NCBI RefSeq assembly: GCF_003477995.1 | Contig: NZ_QUEM01000003.1 | Coordinates: forward strand, 104,357 to 168,356 | Direction of reading: 5' to 3' | DNA length: 64,000 nt | From: Bacteroides sp. OF04-15BH | GTDB lineage: Bacteria > Bacteroidota > Bacteroidia > Bacteroidales > Bacteroidaceae | Shown: piece after piece, positions 14,678-25,900 of the stretch | Layout: each line of letters opens with the position of its first letter | How positions within the stretch are numbered: position 1 is the first letter of the stretch | The notes under the pieces: generated by a model | The model's input: the letters and a program-made list of their open reading frames with translations, nothing else | Told to the model about the DNA's origin: nothing | The model's database searches: none | Translations under genes and position numbers: made by a program

Positions 14678-17600
14678 ATGGAACCAATCAGACTGGAGAT
14701 TTTTTTGGATGACAAGACCGCCGCCGGCATCGGCTCGGCCAGCAAGGGGCTGAAGGGTATGGAGCAGGTGGGCAATCTGGCCCTGCAATCGCTCCAGGCT
14801 CAAACGGATACCTTACGGGCCAAAATAGAGCAACTGAATGCCCAGGGTATAGATACCACAGCCGAACGTGCCCAGCTGGAGGAACTGAAGAAGTCTTCGG
14901 CCGCACTGACCGCCGAACTGGAGAAGCTGCGCAAGGCAAAGGTGCAGAACAACGAAACACCTACGGTAAAAGATGATCCGGCACCGAAACTCAACAACCT
15001 GCGCATGAGCTTCACGCAAATTGCCCGTGAATTGCCTTCGCTTACTATGGGACCACAGATGTTTTTTCTGGCGATTTCCAACAATATCCCCATGGTGCAG
15101 GATGCGTTGGCGCAGGCCCGCAAGGAGCATGACGCGCTCGTCGAATCCGGCAAAAAGGCTACACCGGTATGGCGTCAGGTGGTCAGCTCGCTGGTGTCCT
15201 GGCAGACAGCACTGGCTGTGGGTATCACGTTGCTGGTGATGTATGGCAAAGATATATGGGACTTTACCAAAAGCCTTTTTGGTGTCAAGGAAGCAGCTGT
15301 GGAAGCCATGCGTTCCAGTGACGAGTTCCGGGATTCAGTAGCAAACAGTTCGTCGGATGTCATTGCCAAGCTGATGGAACTGAGTGCGGAATATACCGCT
15401 TTAGGGCAAAATATTGATGCGCAGAACCAGTTTATAGCCAACAATCAGAGCCGTTTTGAAGAGCTGGGCCTGAGTATCTCCAATGTGCAGGAAGCTGAGA
15501 ATGCCCTGATCGGCAATACGGACAAAGTGATTCAGGCCATGCTGGCACGGGCGCAGGCAGCTGCTACATCGGAAACGATGCAGGAAGAACTGAAGAAGGC
15601 TATGGAACTGCGACAGGAGTGGGAAGAAACGGATGCCAAAATGACCTACACAACCTATACCGGCATACCTTTTTTAGGCGGAAAATGGGAAACCATTACT
15701 ACGGATAATCCCGAAAAAGACAAAGCCCGTAAGGCTTACGATGACCAGATAGCCCGTATCAAGGATTTAGTCAAATTCCAGCAAAGTCAGAAAAAACTGG
15801 CTGATGGAATACTGGAAAGTATCGGACTCGGAGGATCAGGTAAAAACGACCCGGAGGCGGGAAGCATTGCCGGGCTGGACGCGGAAATCCGTCTGAAAAA
15901 GAAGTTGCAGCAAGCCACCAAGACCAAAGAGGAGTATCAGAAAATACAGAAAGAAATTGATGCTCTGGAAGAAAAAAAGATTTCCATTACCGGAAGCTCA
16001 CAGAAAAAGAAGACAATAAAACAACAGACAGAATATGATCCGACCGAAGACCGCCTGAAACTGATGCGTGAGAATCAGCAGAAGGTAATAGACCTGATGG
16101 CTGAGGGCAATGAAAAGAAACGGGCACAGCTGGCTCTGGATTACCAGAAACAGCTGGACGACATCAAAGAACTGGAAAAGAAACTTTCGGAGGCCTCGGG
16201 CGGCAAACTGAATGACAATGATCTGGAACAGATCCGTAAAGCCTATGGAATGGCCGACAACGAGTATTTGCAGGGCATGGCTGCCATCGACCAGGAAGAA
16301 CAGGACGAAAAGCAGAAGCATCTGGATGAACTGCTGAAAAAGTATCAGGACTATGAAGCCAAGCGCAAAGCCTTGCAGGAACAGACGGATAAAGACATAC
16401 GCGATTTACAGGAAAAGCGGAACGCGGACAATGCGAACGCCATAGACGCAGCCATAGAAGAAGCCCGTAAACAATTACGCGAAGGTCTGGAAGCCATCAA
16501 CAGCGAAGAAGCCTCGCAGGCCAGCAAAGACTCTCCTTTTTTGCGTAACCTGTTCGGCGATTACTCCGAAATGGCCTATCAGGATCTGAAAAAACTCATC
16601 GACCAGGCCCGACACTTGCAGGACTATCTCAACGGAACCGGAAGCAAAGAAGGCATCACGTTTATTGCGCCTGACCAGCTGGCCGCCATCGAGCAAAGCC
16701 CCGATGATCTGGACCGCCTGCGCAAGGCCCTGAAACAACTGTTGCAGGAAGGCGAAAAGGGCGACAAGTGGACCCAACTGCTCCAGCGTTTTAAGAAAGG
16801 ACTCGAGGATCTGAATGGGGCCAAGGATTACAAGAGCTATGCCGCCGGTATCAGCGAAATCTCTGCCGTGGCCGGAGAAGCCGCCGGATCACTAGCCGAA
16901 ATGGCCGAAAATATGGGTGCCGCCGGAGCTGCACAGGCTTTAGGTAACCTGCAAACCGCCATGAGCTCCATATCCGCCATCGGTGAGGGCTTTGCCAAAG
17001 GTGGTATCCTGGGCGGCGTGATGGCCACCATCGGCGAAACGGCCAAACTCTTTGCCAAGGGTGCCGCCGAAGAACGCAAGCATCAGGAAGCCCTCGAGGC
17101 TCTTATGGAACAGCGACTGGCCCAGCAACGGGCTTATAACCTGCTGCTCATGGAGCAGAATCTGGAATACGAAAAAGCGGATACGGTGTTCGGCTCAGAT
17201 CCTTATGGTAAGGCCGTGAACTCGCTAAAGGTCTATAAACAGGCAATATCTGATTTTAAGAAGGAATTGCAGGGTGACGGAAAGTCGGACAGTGTAAGCT
17301 GGTGGGAGCGAATTCTGGCACCGTATTACTCCGGGCTGCGCGAACAGATTGCCTATAAGGACCAGTATGCCGGACTGGCCGATGTGCAGATCAAGACAGG
17401 CAGCTATACCACCGGAAAATGGTTTTGGAAAAAGCAGCACGATAAATATGGCAGTGTGCTGGATGAATATCCGGAACTGCTGGATGCCCAGGGGAACTTT
17501 AACAAGGAGCTGGCACAGACTATCCTGGACACCCGGGAAATGAGCGACGAAAGCCGGGCGGCCCTGGAGAACTTTATCAATCTGGCGGAAAAACAGGAAG

Positions 17601-18256
17601 AAGCCCTGTCTGTGATGAAGGACTACCTGACGGACATTTTCGGCGAACTGGGCGGCAACCTGTCGGATGCCCTGACGGATGCTTTTCGAAATGGCTCTGA
17701 CGCGGCACAGGAGTTTGAAAAGTCGGTAGTGTCCATGCTGGAGGGGCTGGCACAACAGATGGCCTATTCCGTGACACTGGCACCGCTCTTTGAGCAGGCA
17801 TCGGAAAAAATGCTCGAGGTGATGAAGACGGAAGGCCTCACTCCGGAAGAGCAGTTTAAGCAATACACGGATATCATTGCCGACACTATGGATAAAGGAC
17901 TGGCTGCCCAGAATGACTTTAACCGTCTGCTCGAAGCGGCCAAAAAGGCAGCTGCCGAAAAAGGTTTGGATCTGTTTTTGCCTGATCAGGATAGCAGCGG
18001 AAGCAGTCAGACGGCATCCGTCGGCGGATATGCCGCACTGACGCAGGAACAAGGAACAAAGCTGGAAGGCTTGTTTACCGGAGTGTACGACCGCATGGTG
18101 AGCATCCACAGCCTGATGGTGTCCCTGCAAAAGGATCGGCAGGCAGACAGTCGGCTGCTGGCACAGATCGCCGAAAACACGGCCTACTGCCGCTACCTGC
18201 TGAGCATCTACGAAATGATGGAGCGTATGGATCGCGAAGGCATTACCGTGCGCTAA
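14678..18256 (+). CDS. Tape measure protein
   Basis: At 1192 aa this is the largest gene in the phage and follows the tail chaperones, as tape measures do. It is almost wholly helical with long Lys/Glu/Gln coiled coils. One membrane-type segment lies at about residues 172-190 (LVSWQTALAVGITLLVMYG). A Gly/Ala-rich amphipathic region follows near 725-795 (MGAAGAAQALGNL, GGILGGVMATIG). By the usual 0.15 nm per residue, the tail would be roughly 180 nm long (inferred). No lytic domain is visible. Confidence 0.9.
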   Translation: MEPIRLEIFLDDKTAAGIGSASKGLKGMEQVGNLALQSLQAQTDTLRAKIEQLNAQGIDTTAERAQLEELKKSSAALTAELEKLRKAKVQNNETPTVKDDPAPKLNNLRMSFTQIARELPSLTMGPQMFFLAISNNIPMVQDALAQARKEHDALVESGKKATPVWRQVVSSLVSWQTALAVGITLLVMYGKDIWDFTKSLFGVKEAAVEAMRSSDEFRDSVANSSSDVIAKLMELSAEYTALGQNIDAQNQFIANNQSRFEELGLSISNVQEAENALIGNTDKVIQAMLARAQAAATSETMQEELKKAMELRQEWEETDAKMTYTTYTGIPFLGGKWETITTDNPEKDKARKAYDDQIARIKDLVKFQQSQKKLADGILESIGLGGSGKNDPEAGSIAGLDAEIRLKKKLQQATKTKEEYQKIQKEIDALEEKKISITGSSQKKKTIKQQTEYDPTEDRLKLMRENQQKVIDLMAEGNEKKRAQLALDYQKQLDDIKELEKKLSEASGGKLNDNDLEQIRKAYGMADNEYLQGMAAIDQEEQDEKQKHLDELLKKYQDYEAKRKALQEQTDKDIRDLQEKRNADNANAIDAAIEEARKQLREGLEAINSEEASQASKDSPFLRNLFGDYSEMAYQDLKKLIDQARHLQDYLNGTGSKEGITFIAPDQLAAIEQSPDDLDRLRKALKQLLQEGEKGDKWTQLLQRFKKGLEDLNGAKDYKSYAAGISEISAVAGEAAGSLAEMAENMGAAGAAQALGNLQTAMSSISAIGEGFAKGGILGGVMATIGETAKLFAKGAAEERKHQEALEALMEQRLAQQRAYNLLLMEQNLEYEKADTVFGSDPYGKAVNSLKVYKQAISDFKKELQGDGKSDSVSWWERILAPYYSGLREQIAYKDQYAGLADVQIKTGSYTTGKWFWKKQHDKYGSVLDEYPELLDAQGNFNKELAQTILDTREMSDESRAALENFINLAEKQEEALSVMKDYLTDIFGELGGNLSDALTDAFRNGSDAAQEFEKSVVSMLEGLAQQMAYSVTLAPLFEQASEKMLEVMKTEGLTPEEQFKQYTDIIADTMDKGLAAQNDFNRLLEAAKKAAAEKGLDLFLPDQDSSGSSQTASVGGYAALTQEQGTKLEGLFTGVYDRMVSIHSLMVSLQKDRQADSRLLAQIAENTAYCRYLLSIYEMMERMDREGITVR

Positions 18257-18280
18257 GTTAACAACAATTCTGAAAAGATT

Positions 18281-18724
18281 ATGAGCATGGATCTGACCGG
18301 ACTGTGCAGCATAGGAGGCACAGATATTTACACGAATTACGGGGCTTTTCTGGCCGAGACATCGGCCGAGGCCCATACCAACATGGATGCCCTGCTGGCC
18401 ATGCCGGCAGTAAAGGAATACACGGCTGTGGATTTCCGAGAACGCACGGGCGAGGATCTGCCGGACACGCTCGACGTGCAGCTGCAGGCCATTGACCGCA
18501 CCTTGCAGTTCTGCATCCTGGCCGATACGGACAGCACGTTACTGACCCGTTACCGGGACTTCCTGAGCCGCCTGGTGTCCGGTTGGCTGGACTTCAGCAT
18601 CAAGGATCTGCGGACTTATCGCATGTACTACAAAAGCGCGGATGCTCCGGAGTGGTACCGGGGTGACCCACGGATCAAAGGTGTTATCCTCAAAGTGACC
18701 TTTCGGGAACCAAAACCGCAATAA
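18281..18724 (+). CDS. Tail protein in Dit position, family not recognised
   Basis: This 147-aa protein lies between the tape measure and Tal genes, where siphophages carry the distal tail protein. A beta-rich start (MDLTGLCSIGGTDIYTNYGAFL) and end (WYRGDPRIKGVILKVTFREP) with a helical middle would fit a small Dit or baseplate hub. Sequence pattern alone does not prove this. It is followed by a 100-base gap that holds 11-bp repeats before the Tal gene. Confidence 0.55.
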   Translation: MSMDLTGLCSIGGTDIYTNYGAFLAETSAEAHTNMDALLAMPAVKEYTAVDFRERTGEDLPDTLDVQLQAIDRTLQFCILADTDSTLLTRYRDFLSRLVSGWLDFSIKDLRTYRMYYKSADAPEWYRGDPRIKGVILKVTFREPKPQ

Positions 18725-18764
18725 TACCCGGTAGCCTTTTCGCATTGGCGTCCGGAAACCAAAC

Positions 18765-18820
18765 AGGATTTAAACAGTATTCAGACGGTATTCAAACGCC
18801 GTTTTAAACAACATCAAAAA
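18765..18820 (+). repeat. 11-bp phased repeats upstream of the Tal gene
   Basis: Consecutive units are AGGATTTAAAC, AGTATTCAGAC, GGTATTCAAAC, a 12-base GCCGTTTTAAAC and AACATCAAAAA. They fill the interval before the ATG at 18829. Confidence 0.7.
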
Positions 18821-18828
18821 AGCAATTT

Positions 18829-21800
18829 ATGGAACTGAACATATACAGCAAGGACGGATCTTTGAAACTGACGGTAAGCCCGTCGGACTCCTCAACCGTG
18901 ACCGAAGAGGTGGGCGGAGAATGCAGTGTAAGCCTGAGCTTTGACACCTTTGAGTTCCGACCCATTGAGGTAAACGACTATATCGAAGTGGCGGGCGTCC
19001 GCTACAAAGCCCGCAGTACCTATCGGCCAAAAATGAAGAACAGACAGTCATACAGTTATTCCTTGCGTTTTTATGCTCCAATCCATGATGCACAGCAGGC
19101 TCTGATGAAAACAGAAACGGATGGCGGGCTGATCAGTGAGTTTTCGCTGTGGGGTGGTCCTCGAGAGCACTTGCAGAAGTGGGTGGACAACATGAACCGT
19201 CTGGCTGGATCGGAACTGTGGACTATCGGCTCGGTCATCACCGGCGAAAACAAGAATATAGACTACCGGAATGTGAACTGCTGGGATGCCGCTTTCGGCA
19301 GTAACGGTATTGCGAGCACTTACGAAACGGAAATGTGGGCGGACGGCTATGTCATCAACCTGTGCAAATGTGAGCGCGGCGAACGGGTCACTTTAGGTTA
19401 TGGCAATGGGCTTACCAGTCTGACACCGGAAGACAACAGCGACAAGGTGCGCTTCTTCACCCGTTTGTTCTCGCTCGGTTCAACGCGTAACATCAACGTA
19501 TCCACTTACGGATCATCACGTCTGCAACTGCCCTCACGGGCCACATTCGTAGACCACAACACGGACCGTTACGGTGTGTTTGAGGATAGTGAGGAAGATG
19601 CTTTCGCAGGCATCTTTCCGCAGTATATCGGCACGGTGACGGCCGTGCGCTCCGAATCCAAAACAGACGAAAACGGAAAGAAATTTACCGTGTACTACAT
19701 CAAGGACAGCGGTATGACCTGGGAACCGCAGGCTCTGCCGGAACAGACCTTCATGCTCTCGTTTCAGACAGGAGATCTGCAAGGATATGGCGACGACACC
19801 AACAAGAGCTTCCAGGCGGAGTGGCACAAGGATACCAAAGAGTGGGAAATAATCAACATCTGGCTCGACGAAAATACACAGGTTCCGGGCGGCAATATCG
19901 TGCCAATCGTGGGCAACCAGTATTTTCCCTGGAACATGATCATGCCTCAGGAATACATTACCGAGGCAGAAAAACGCTATGAGACCGCTGTAAATGACTT
20001 TGTAGCCAACTATTCCGGCGAGCCGGTGGCTTACAGCGGTAGCACAGACTATATCCACTGCGCCAAACAGGCCATGCCGTTGCGCATCGGCCAGACCGTG
20101 CGACTGGAGTCGGATCTGTATTTTGAGGATGGTTTTCAGAACACCCGTATCACCAAGGTCGTACGCAAGCTTTGCCGTCTGACCGATGCAACCGTGACCT
20201 TTGCCGAACAGATCGGCACCGGCTGGAAAAAAAGCGTGGACAATCAGCTGTCATCCCTACACTACGAACTGCAACGCCAGGCGGAACAGGCCAGCATCGA
20301 CGTGATCAAGACCACAGACACCAAAACACCGAGCGACAACAATGTCTTTTCCGCCCTGCGTTCATTGGCAACTTTTTTGCGTAAAGATAAGGCCGACAGC
20401 ACCAGTCATCTGCTTACCTTGTTGGACGGAGCTGTGTTTGGTGCCAACAAGGCCGAGATAACAGCCGAAGGTGTGGCGCAAGTCGTATCATTGCTGGTTG
20501 GTAGCAAAGCAGAGATTACCGCCGAAGGCAAGGCCATCCTACAAAACCTGCTTGTCAAGGTGCAGGCTGAAATCAACAGGCTGCTGGTAACCGGAGGAGC
20601 GGAAGTGCAAAACGGACTGCTGGCCGATCTGATTACCGTGCAGGATGGACTGCTGAAAACCATAATCACGCCGACGGAAATACGTACAGCCACAGCCATC
20701 GCAACCAACGTGCAGACCGAAACCATCAACAACGACGGTGACAGTGCCGTGCTACATGGCAATAAGGCTGATTTCAAAGGCCCGGTCGGCAGTAAATCCT
20801 ATGTCCCCGGACTGACCGGTTTTGGCTGGAATGTGGATGCCAAGGGAAATGCCTGGTTTAACGGAATAAATCTCCGCGAGTTTTTGGAAACGCCGGAACT
20901 GCGCTACAACCGGGTTACAGTCATCACCGACGAGCAATGGAGTGCGCCGGGCGGCGGTATCATCGAATCGGCCGATACAGAAGCCTTAATTCTGACCCTT
21001 AAACTGGAAGAAGGCGAAGCCGCTGCCCTTGAAGTGGATGACATCTGCAAAGGCATCTTCCATTCAGGAACCGGCTTCAGCACCTGTTTTTTCCGCATTA
21101 CGGAGGTATTGGGCGAAAGCACCTTCCGCTACACACTGAGGCCGGGATATGAAATGCACCCGCTCACGGCCATGCACTTTGTGGCCTACGGAAACTTTAC
21201 GAACCCGGACCGCCAGAAATCGGCCTACACCACCCGGGAATACACCCGATATCTGAAAGATGTAAACGACTGGGACATCACCGAACGCAACATCGTGATG
21301 ATGATGGGTAATCTGGATGGCATGCGCCTGAACGGAATGGACATGAGCGGATACAGTGCCTTCCTGAGAAACATCTACATGACCGGCACCATCCGGCAGA
21401 TCAGCGGCGACGGGGTGACGGAAACCCCTGTACCGGCATGGAAGGGGGAATGGAAAGCCGGAACATATTACAAGAACGATGAAGTGACGCACAACGGGTC
21501 CACATGGCTCTGTATTTCGGACGAACCGACCACCCAGGAACCGTCCATCGCGGCCACCGACTGGCTCCAGACGGTGAGCGAAGGCAAGGATGCCGTGGTA
21601 GTAAGCGTCTACAGCACCAACGGACTGTTTTTCCAAAACGGACAGGGCGAAACCGAACTGTATGCCGTGGTACGCCAGGGCGATGCAGACATCACGTCCT
21701 CTTTGCCAGCCGGTCGCTTCAGCTGGCAACGGACCAGCCGGAATACAGAAGCAGATGCCATCTGGAACAAAACGCACCAAGGAGTAGGATCGCGCATCCG

Positions 21801-21858
21801 GATCATTCCGGATGATGTGGAAGGACGGTCAAACTTTGACTGTATCGTAACAATCTGA
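18829..21858 (+). CDS. Tail-associated protein (Tal / baseplate hub, prophage tail endopeptidase type)
   Basis: At 1009 aa, the first ~400 residues resemble prophage Tal proteins, which form the hub at the tail tip: beta-rich SVSLSFDTFEF and IEVNDYIEVAGVRYKARS, then AQQALMK and the WVDNMNRL region. A helical stem with heptad-like repeats follows (AEITAEGVAQ, AEITAEGKAI near residues 545-575). The C-terminal third carries a CBM5/12-like segment (WKAGTYYKNDEVTHNGSTW near 880) that probably binds surface glycan. Host contact is inferred. Confidence 0.75.
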   Translation: MELNIYSKDGSLKLTVSPSDSSTVTEEVGGECSVSLSFDTFEFRPIEVNDYIEVAGVRYKARSTYRPKMKNRQSYSYSLRFYAPIHDAQQALMKTETDGGLISEFSLWGGPREHLQKWVDNMNRLAGSELWTIGSVITGENKNIDYRNVNCWDAAFGSNGIASTYETEMWADGYVINLCKCERGERVTLGYGNGLTSLTPEDNSDKVRFFTRLFSLGSTRNINVSTYGSSRLQLPSRATFVDHNTDRYGVFEDSEEDAFAGIFPQYIGTVTAVRSESKTDENGKKFTVYYIKDSGMTWEPQALPEQTFMLSFQTGDLQGYGDDTNKSFQAEWHKDTKEWEIINIWLDENTQVPGGNIVPIVGNQYFPWNMIMPQEYITEAEKRYETAVNDFVANYSGEPVAYSGSTDYIHCAKQAMPLRIGQTVRLESDLYFEDGFQNTRITKVVRKLCRLTDATVTFAEQIGTGWKKSVDNQLSSLHYELQRQAEQASIDVIKTTDTKTPSDNNVFSALRSLATFLRKDKADSTSHLLTLLDGAVFGANKAEITAEGVAQVVSLLVGSKAEITAEGKAILQNLLVKVQAEINRLLVTGGAEVQNGLLADLITVQDGLLKTIITPTEIRTATAIATNVQTETINNDGDSAVLHGNKADFKGPVGSKSYVPGLTGFGWNVDAKGNAWFNGINLREFLETPELRYNRVTVITDEQWSAPGGGIIESADTEALILTLKLEEGEAAALEVDDICKGIFHSGTGFSTCFFRITEVLGESTFRYTLRPGYEMHPLTAMHFVAYGNFTNPDRQKSAYTTREYTRYLKDVNDWDITERNIVMMMGNLDGMRLNGMDMSGYSAFLRNIYMTGTIRQISGDGVTETPVPAWKGEWKAGTYYKNDEVTHNGSTWLCISDEPTTQEPSIAATDWLQTVSEGKDAVVVSVYSTNGLFFQNGQGETELYAVVRQGDADITSSLPAGRFSWQRTSRNTEADAIWNKTHQGVGSRIRIIPDDVEGRSNFDCIVTI

Positions 21859-21869
21859 CCCAATATTAA

Positions 21870-21914
21870 AAGCTATTTAAACAGTATTCAGAAACTATTT
21901 ATACACAATCTAAA
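21870..21914 (+). repeat. 11-bp phased repeats upstream of the Ig-like tail gene
   Basis: Units are a 12-base AGCTATTTAAAC, then AGTATTCAGAA, ACTATTTATAC and ACAATCTAAAC, followed by AATTAACAAA and the ATG at 21926. Confidence 0.7.
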
Positions 21915-21925
21915 CAATTAACAAA

Positions 21926-22993
21926 ATGGCAACAATTGCAAGAGGACAAATTACCATCGTCGATTTGAACGATGCGGTAGCGATTAACAGTATGCTGACC
22001 ACTAACGTCGGCTTAACTCAGCTTTATAACAAAGACACTAAAGTGTACGCTCCGGATTGGAGTACCGGATCATTCCTGGTCATCACTCCGGAAGTGTTTG
22101 TGGCAGGAACCACCAGCAGCGTGATCAGTCGTGTTACCAGCCCAAAGTGGACGGTGAACGGAAAACCGGTATCAGAAGTGGGCGGAACCGCAGCTGCATC
22201 TGCTCCATACGCTTTGACCATCAAGCAGAACATGACGGCAGCCACCAGTTACAATGTGCAGTTCGAAGGAACTTACACCGATCCGGAAAGCGGACTGACC
22301 ACACCAGTAAAAGCGGTTATCACTCTGAACAAGGTAGAAACCGGTACCGCATCCCCAGTTCTGACCGTGCAGCAGCCACAGGGTATGGACTTTATCAACG
22401 ATACTCCGGAATCTTTACAAGCTGTGGCTTATTTCTTGCGCGGCGGCCAGGAGGATACGACGAATGTCACTTATAAATGGGAAAAACAGGAATCCAGTGG
22501 TTCATGGACGACGATCACGAATGCCGGCGGTTTCTCCGGGGCAACAACCAAGACCTTGACACTGACCAAAGATGCGGTCCTGAACTTCCTGAATGTGCGC
22601 GTAACTATTACTGACACTGATTCTGGTAGCGCTACACATAATAAAACATTCACTGCATATGCTTCCTTCCGTGATGCGTCAGATCCTATACAGGTGCATA
22701 TTTCCAGTAGTACCGGAGACAAGATTGTCAATGGACAGGGCAACACCGAACTGACCGCAGAACTGTGGCGTGCAGGTGTTGAAATCGACAAGGAAGGCAC
22801 CGGATATACCTATACCTGGTACAAACATGACAAGACTGGAACCGCAGATGAAGACTGGAACACCACCGGCAGCAAGACAGGCAAGAAGCTCACTGTTCCG
22901 GCAACAGACATCGACCAGAAGGCAACTTTTGTTTGTGATGTAAGCAAGGGTACTGCCGCAGCTGCCAGCACCATGAAATCAAGCGAAAAATAA
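21926..22993 (+). CDS. Ig-like domain tail protein
   Basis: This 355-aa protein has no signal peptide. It begins ATIARGQITIVDLNDA, a short motif repeated at the N-terminus of the following fibre gene, so both probably dock on the same tail site. The rest forms several beta-sandwich, Ig-like modules, with WTVNGKPVSEVGG, VTYKWEKQESSGSWTTI and YTYTWYKHDKTG marking successive domains. Such proteins decorate phage tails and bind cell-surface sugars weakly. The role is inferred from domain look and position. Confidence 0.7.
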   Translation: MATIARGQITIVDLNDAVAINSMLTTNVGLTQLYNKDTKVYAPDWSTGSFLVITPEVFVAGTTSSVISRVTSPKWTVNGKPVSEVGGTAAASAPYALTIKQNMTAATSYNVQFEGTYTDPESGLTTPVKAVITLNKVETGTASPVLTVQQPQGMDFINDTPESLQAVAYFLRGGQEDTTNVTYKWEKQESSGSWTTITNAGGFSGATTKTLTLTKDAVLNFLNVRVTITDTDSGSATHNKTFTAYASFRDASDPIQVHISSSTGDKIVNGQGNTELTAELWRAGVEIDKEGTGYTYTWYKHDKTGTADEDWNTTGSKTGKKLTVPATDIDQKATFVCDVSKGTAAAASTMKSSEK

Positions 22994-22999
22994 AAGAAT

Positions 23000-25900
23000 A
23001 TGGAAATTATAGCGAGAGGACAAATCACAATCTGGAACTACAAGGATGGGGACGACGCTTACAGCGTTATCCTCAACCACGACACACATGCGGTTGCTTG
23101 CGATCCGTCCGGCAATGCCCTGGGCGGTGAGCTGGGTCCTTCGGGGAAGGCTGTGTTTGCCCTCTCCGCTTACCGTGGGGCAACAAAGCTCACCATGCGC
23201 TATTCCAGCGCCGCATCAACGGCCGGTATATGTGCCTGGAAGTTCGGCACGATATCCGGGTGTACCGCCGCCCAGATGTCAGGAAGCAATGAGAAGTTCT
23301 ATATCAATACCATGAGCGCCGACAGCGCGTATGTGGAGATTGTTTGCTCTGTGGATGGCAAGGCTTCCATTACCAAAAGAGTGGCGGTTGTCAAACAGAA
23401 AAAAGGCGATACCGGAGATCCGGGCAAACCAGGCGACGACGGAAAGCAAGGCTGTATGCTCCGTCCGCGCGGAACATGGACCGCCCAGACGCAGTATGTC
23501 TACAACGATCAGTATCGGGACGTTGTTATTTATAACAGTTCGGTATATATCGTAAAGGCCACACATACCTCGGCCGTATCTTTTGAATCTTCCAAATGGG
23601 AGCCGTTCAATGAGTTCATCAATGTGGCCACCTCGGTTCTGCTGGCCAACAAGGGCTATATCGACGTACTGGGAGCCGCCCGCCTGTTTGTAGGCGACAC
23701 AAACAAATCTACCGGCTGGGAAATGACCAACGGCTATATTAAGCATACCAAAAGCGGGCTTACGCTGACGGCTGACGGTAAACTCTATGATCCGGATGGT
23801 CTGCACCTGTCTGTAGGGGGAAAGACCGTACAGGCTATTGTAGACGGTGCGGTGGATGGTATTCAGGTGAGTGGCAGAAACATTGTGAAAAACTCCGACT
23901 TTTCCCAAGGGACTACCGGTTGGAATCTGAACCAAACGACTGCACAAGTCAAAACAGACTCAGTTTACGGCACGTATCTTGAATTCAAACATGCGGGCGT
24001 TGGAGATATTGCAGGCAATCGAATTAGCCAAGCCCCTTTTTATACTGGGCTATGGCATGAGGTGGGCAAGAAATATTCCTTGTCCTTTTACGCTAAAGCA
24101 GCTAAAGCGGTAACCATCAAAGCCGGAGAAGCGTATAATTTGAACAGTTTCGCGGTGACAACGGCGTGGAAGCGATATACGGTGACATACGTGGCGAAGA
24201 ATGCCGGTAGCCTGACCATTAACATCGCCGAAGCCAACGTGCTGCTAAGCCTGACCCAGATCAAACTGGAAGAGAGTACAAAGGCCACCGATTGGTCGCC
24301 ATCACCTGAAGATGTCAAAGCCAAAATTGAGAAGAATTCCTCAGATATAGCGCAATTGCCCGATCAGATCACCTTAACGGTCAGGAAAGAAATATCCGGC
24401 GGCGGGCTAAACTACATCACCAATACCCAAAGTGCCATTGTAGTGACCGGGGAAAACAAAGCAAACCAGGTGATTCTTAATGACTGGATCATTAACCGTG
24501 CCTTGTCGGGGAAAAAATACGGAGCAGCCTTTAAAGTAAAGTTCGATGGATGTGTATTCACTTCCTCGTCCAGAATATGCTTGCAGACGTCCAATGTTGG
24601 TGGGTGGGCGTACAATGGCCTTACCGCTTCCACAGTTGTCTCGGCAAATAAGGAATATGTGATCTACCGGAACACCAATACAGCTCCGACACTTACTGGT
24701 GATGGGCCGGCGCAAATCCGTATAGATTATGTGTCGGGAGGCAAAATCACCATATCCGAGATAAGAGCTTATGACGTGCCGGATGACGGTCTTACAGATC
24801 CAATGCCTTGGTATCCGTCCAAATGGGACAATGAAGTGTTATCCAGCGAAATCAAACAGACCGCCGAAAGCATTGGCCTTAAAATCAACCAATCAATAGG
24901 GGGAGAGAATCTGATTGATAATTCGTCATTTCAAAATGACATCAAAGGATGGTACACCAATGGGGCAAGTGGGACATATACAGCTTCGGTAGTCAATGAT
25001 TCTGCGGCCGGGAAGTGCTTACAGCTATGGTTCTCTGCCAATTATTGCGGTTTGTTCCGAGGCTTGTCGGATCAGGGGAAAGCGTATGTATGCGAAGGAG
25101 CAACTTTCACGGTCAGTTTTGACCTGTATAAAAAAGCATCCGTGCCCTCACAGATTGCCGTGGGGTTCGAAGACGGTGGAGTTAGCGCATCCAACACGAT
25201 CAATATATCCAGTCATCCACTCAATAGCTGGAAAAGAATCAGTGTAACACAGACACTGAAAACCAATAAAGCGTCTATTATCATATACGGACTGGGCACA
25301 GGGGGAGCCACCGTATATATCCGGAACCTCAAAGTGGAGCGGGGAAGCCTGGCCACACCTTGGAGTGCGTCTGAGAACGAAAGGCTGTTGGATACCGGCA
25401 TTGATATTCTCAACCGCAAGATGATATTCACCGCTGACAATACATTGATTCAGGATAACACTGGAAAGCAGATTGCCATGTTCACGACAAAGGACGGCAA
25501 GCCGTTGCTGGCTGCCGAGAATATAGATGTGGATAATCTAACGGTAAACTTCTTACAAACAAGAGGCGTTAAGCCTCCTGTAAGTCTGTATGTAAATGGA
25601 GACGATGCAACGATTAACTTTTGGGGACTTGAAACTGTTGGGTCAAATCCGTATAGAATGGATGCAAGAATGGGAGGCATTAATGATGTGTATGGCAAGG
25701 GTATACTTGGGGCATATTGGAAGATTATCGGATATAGAAAGAATAGTGGAAGCGGTATGAACAAACTATATGCTCTTTTTGGCAATGAAGAAATTGTAAT
25801 GATAGACAAAGCCAACAATTGCCGTTGTAGAGTTTCACCAAAAGTTATAAAAATCGAACATGTTGATGCGTATGGAAAAGTTGACCGGTCGTTCGCATTT

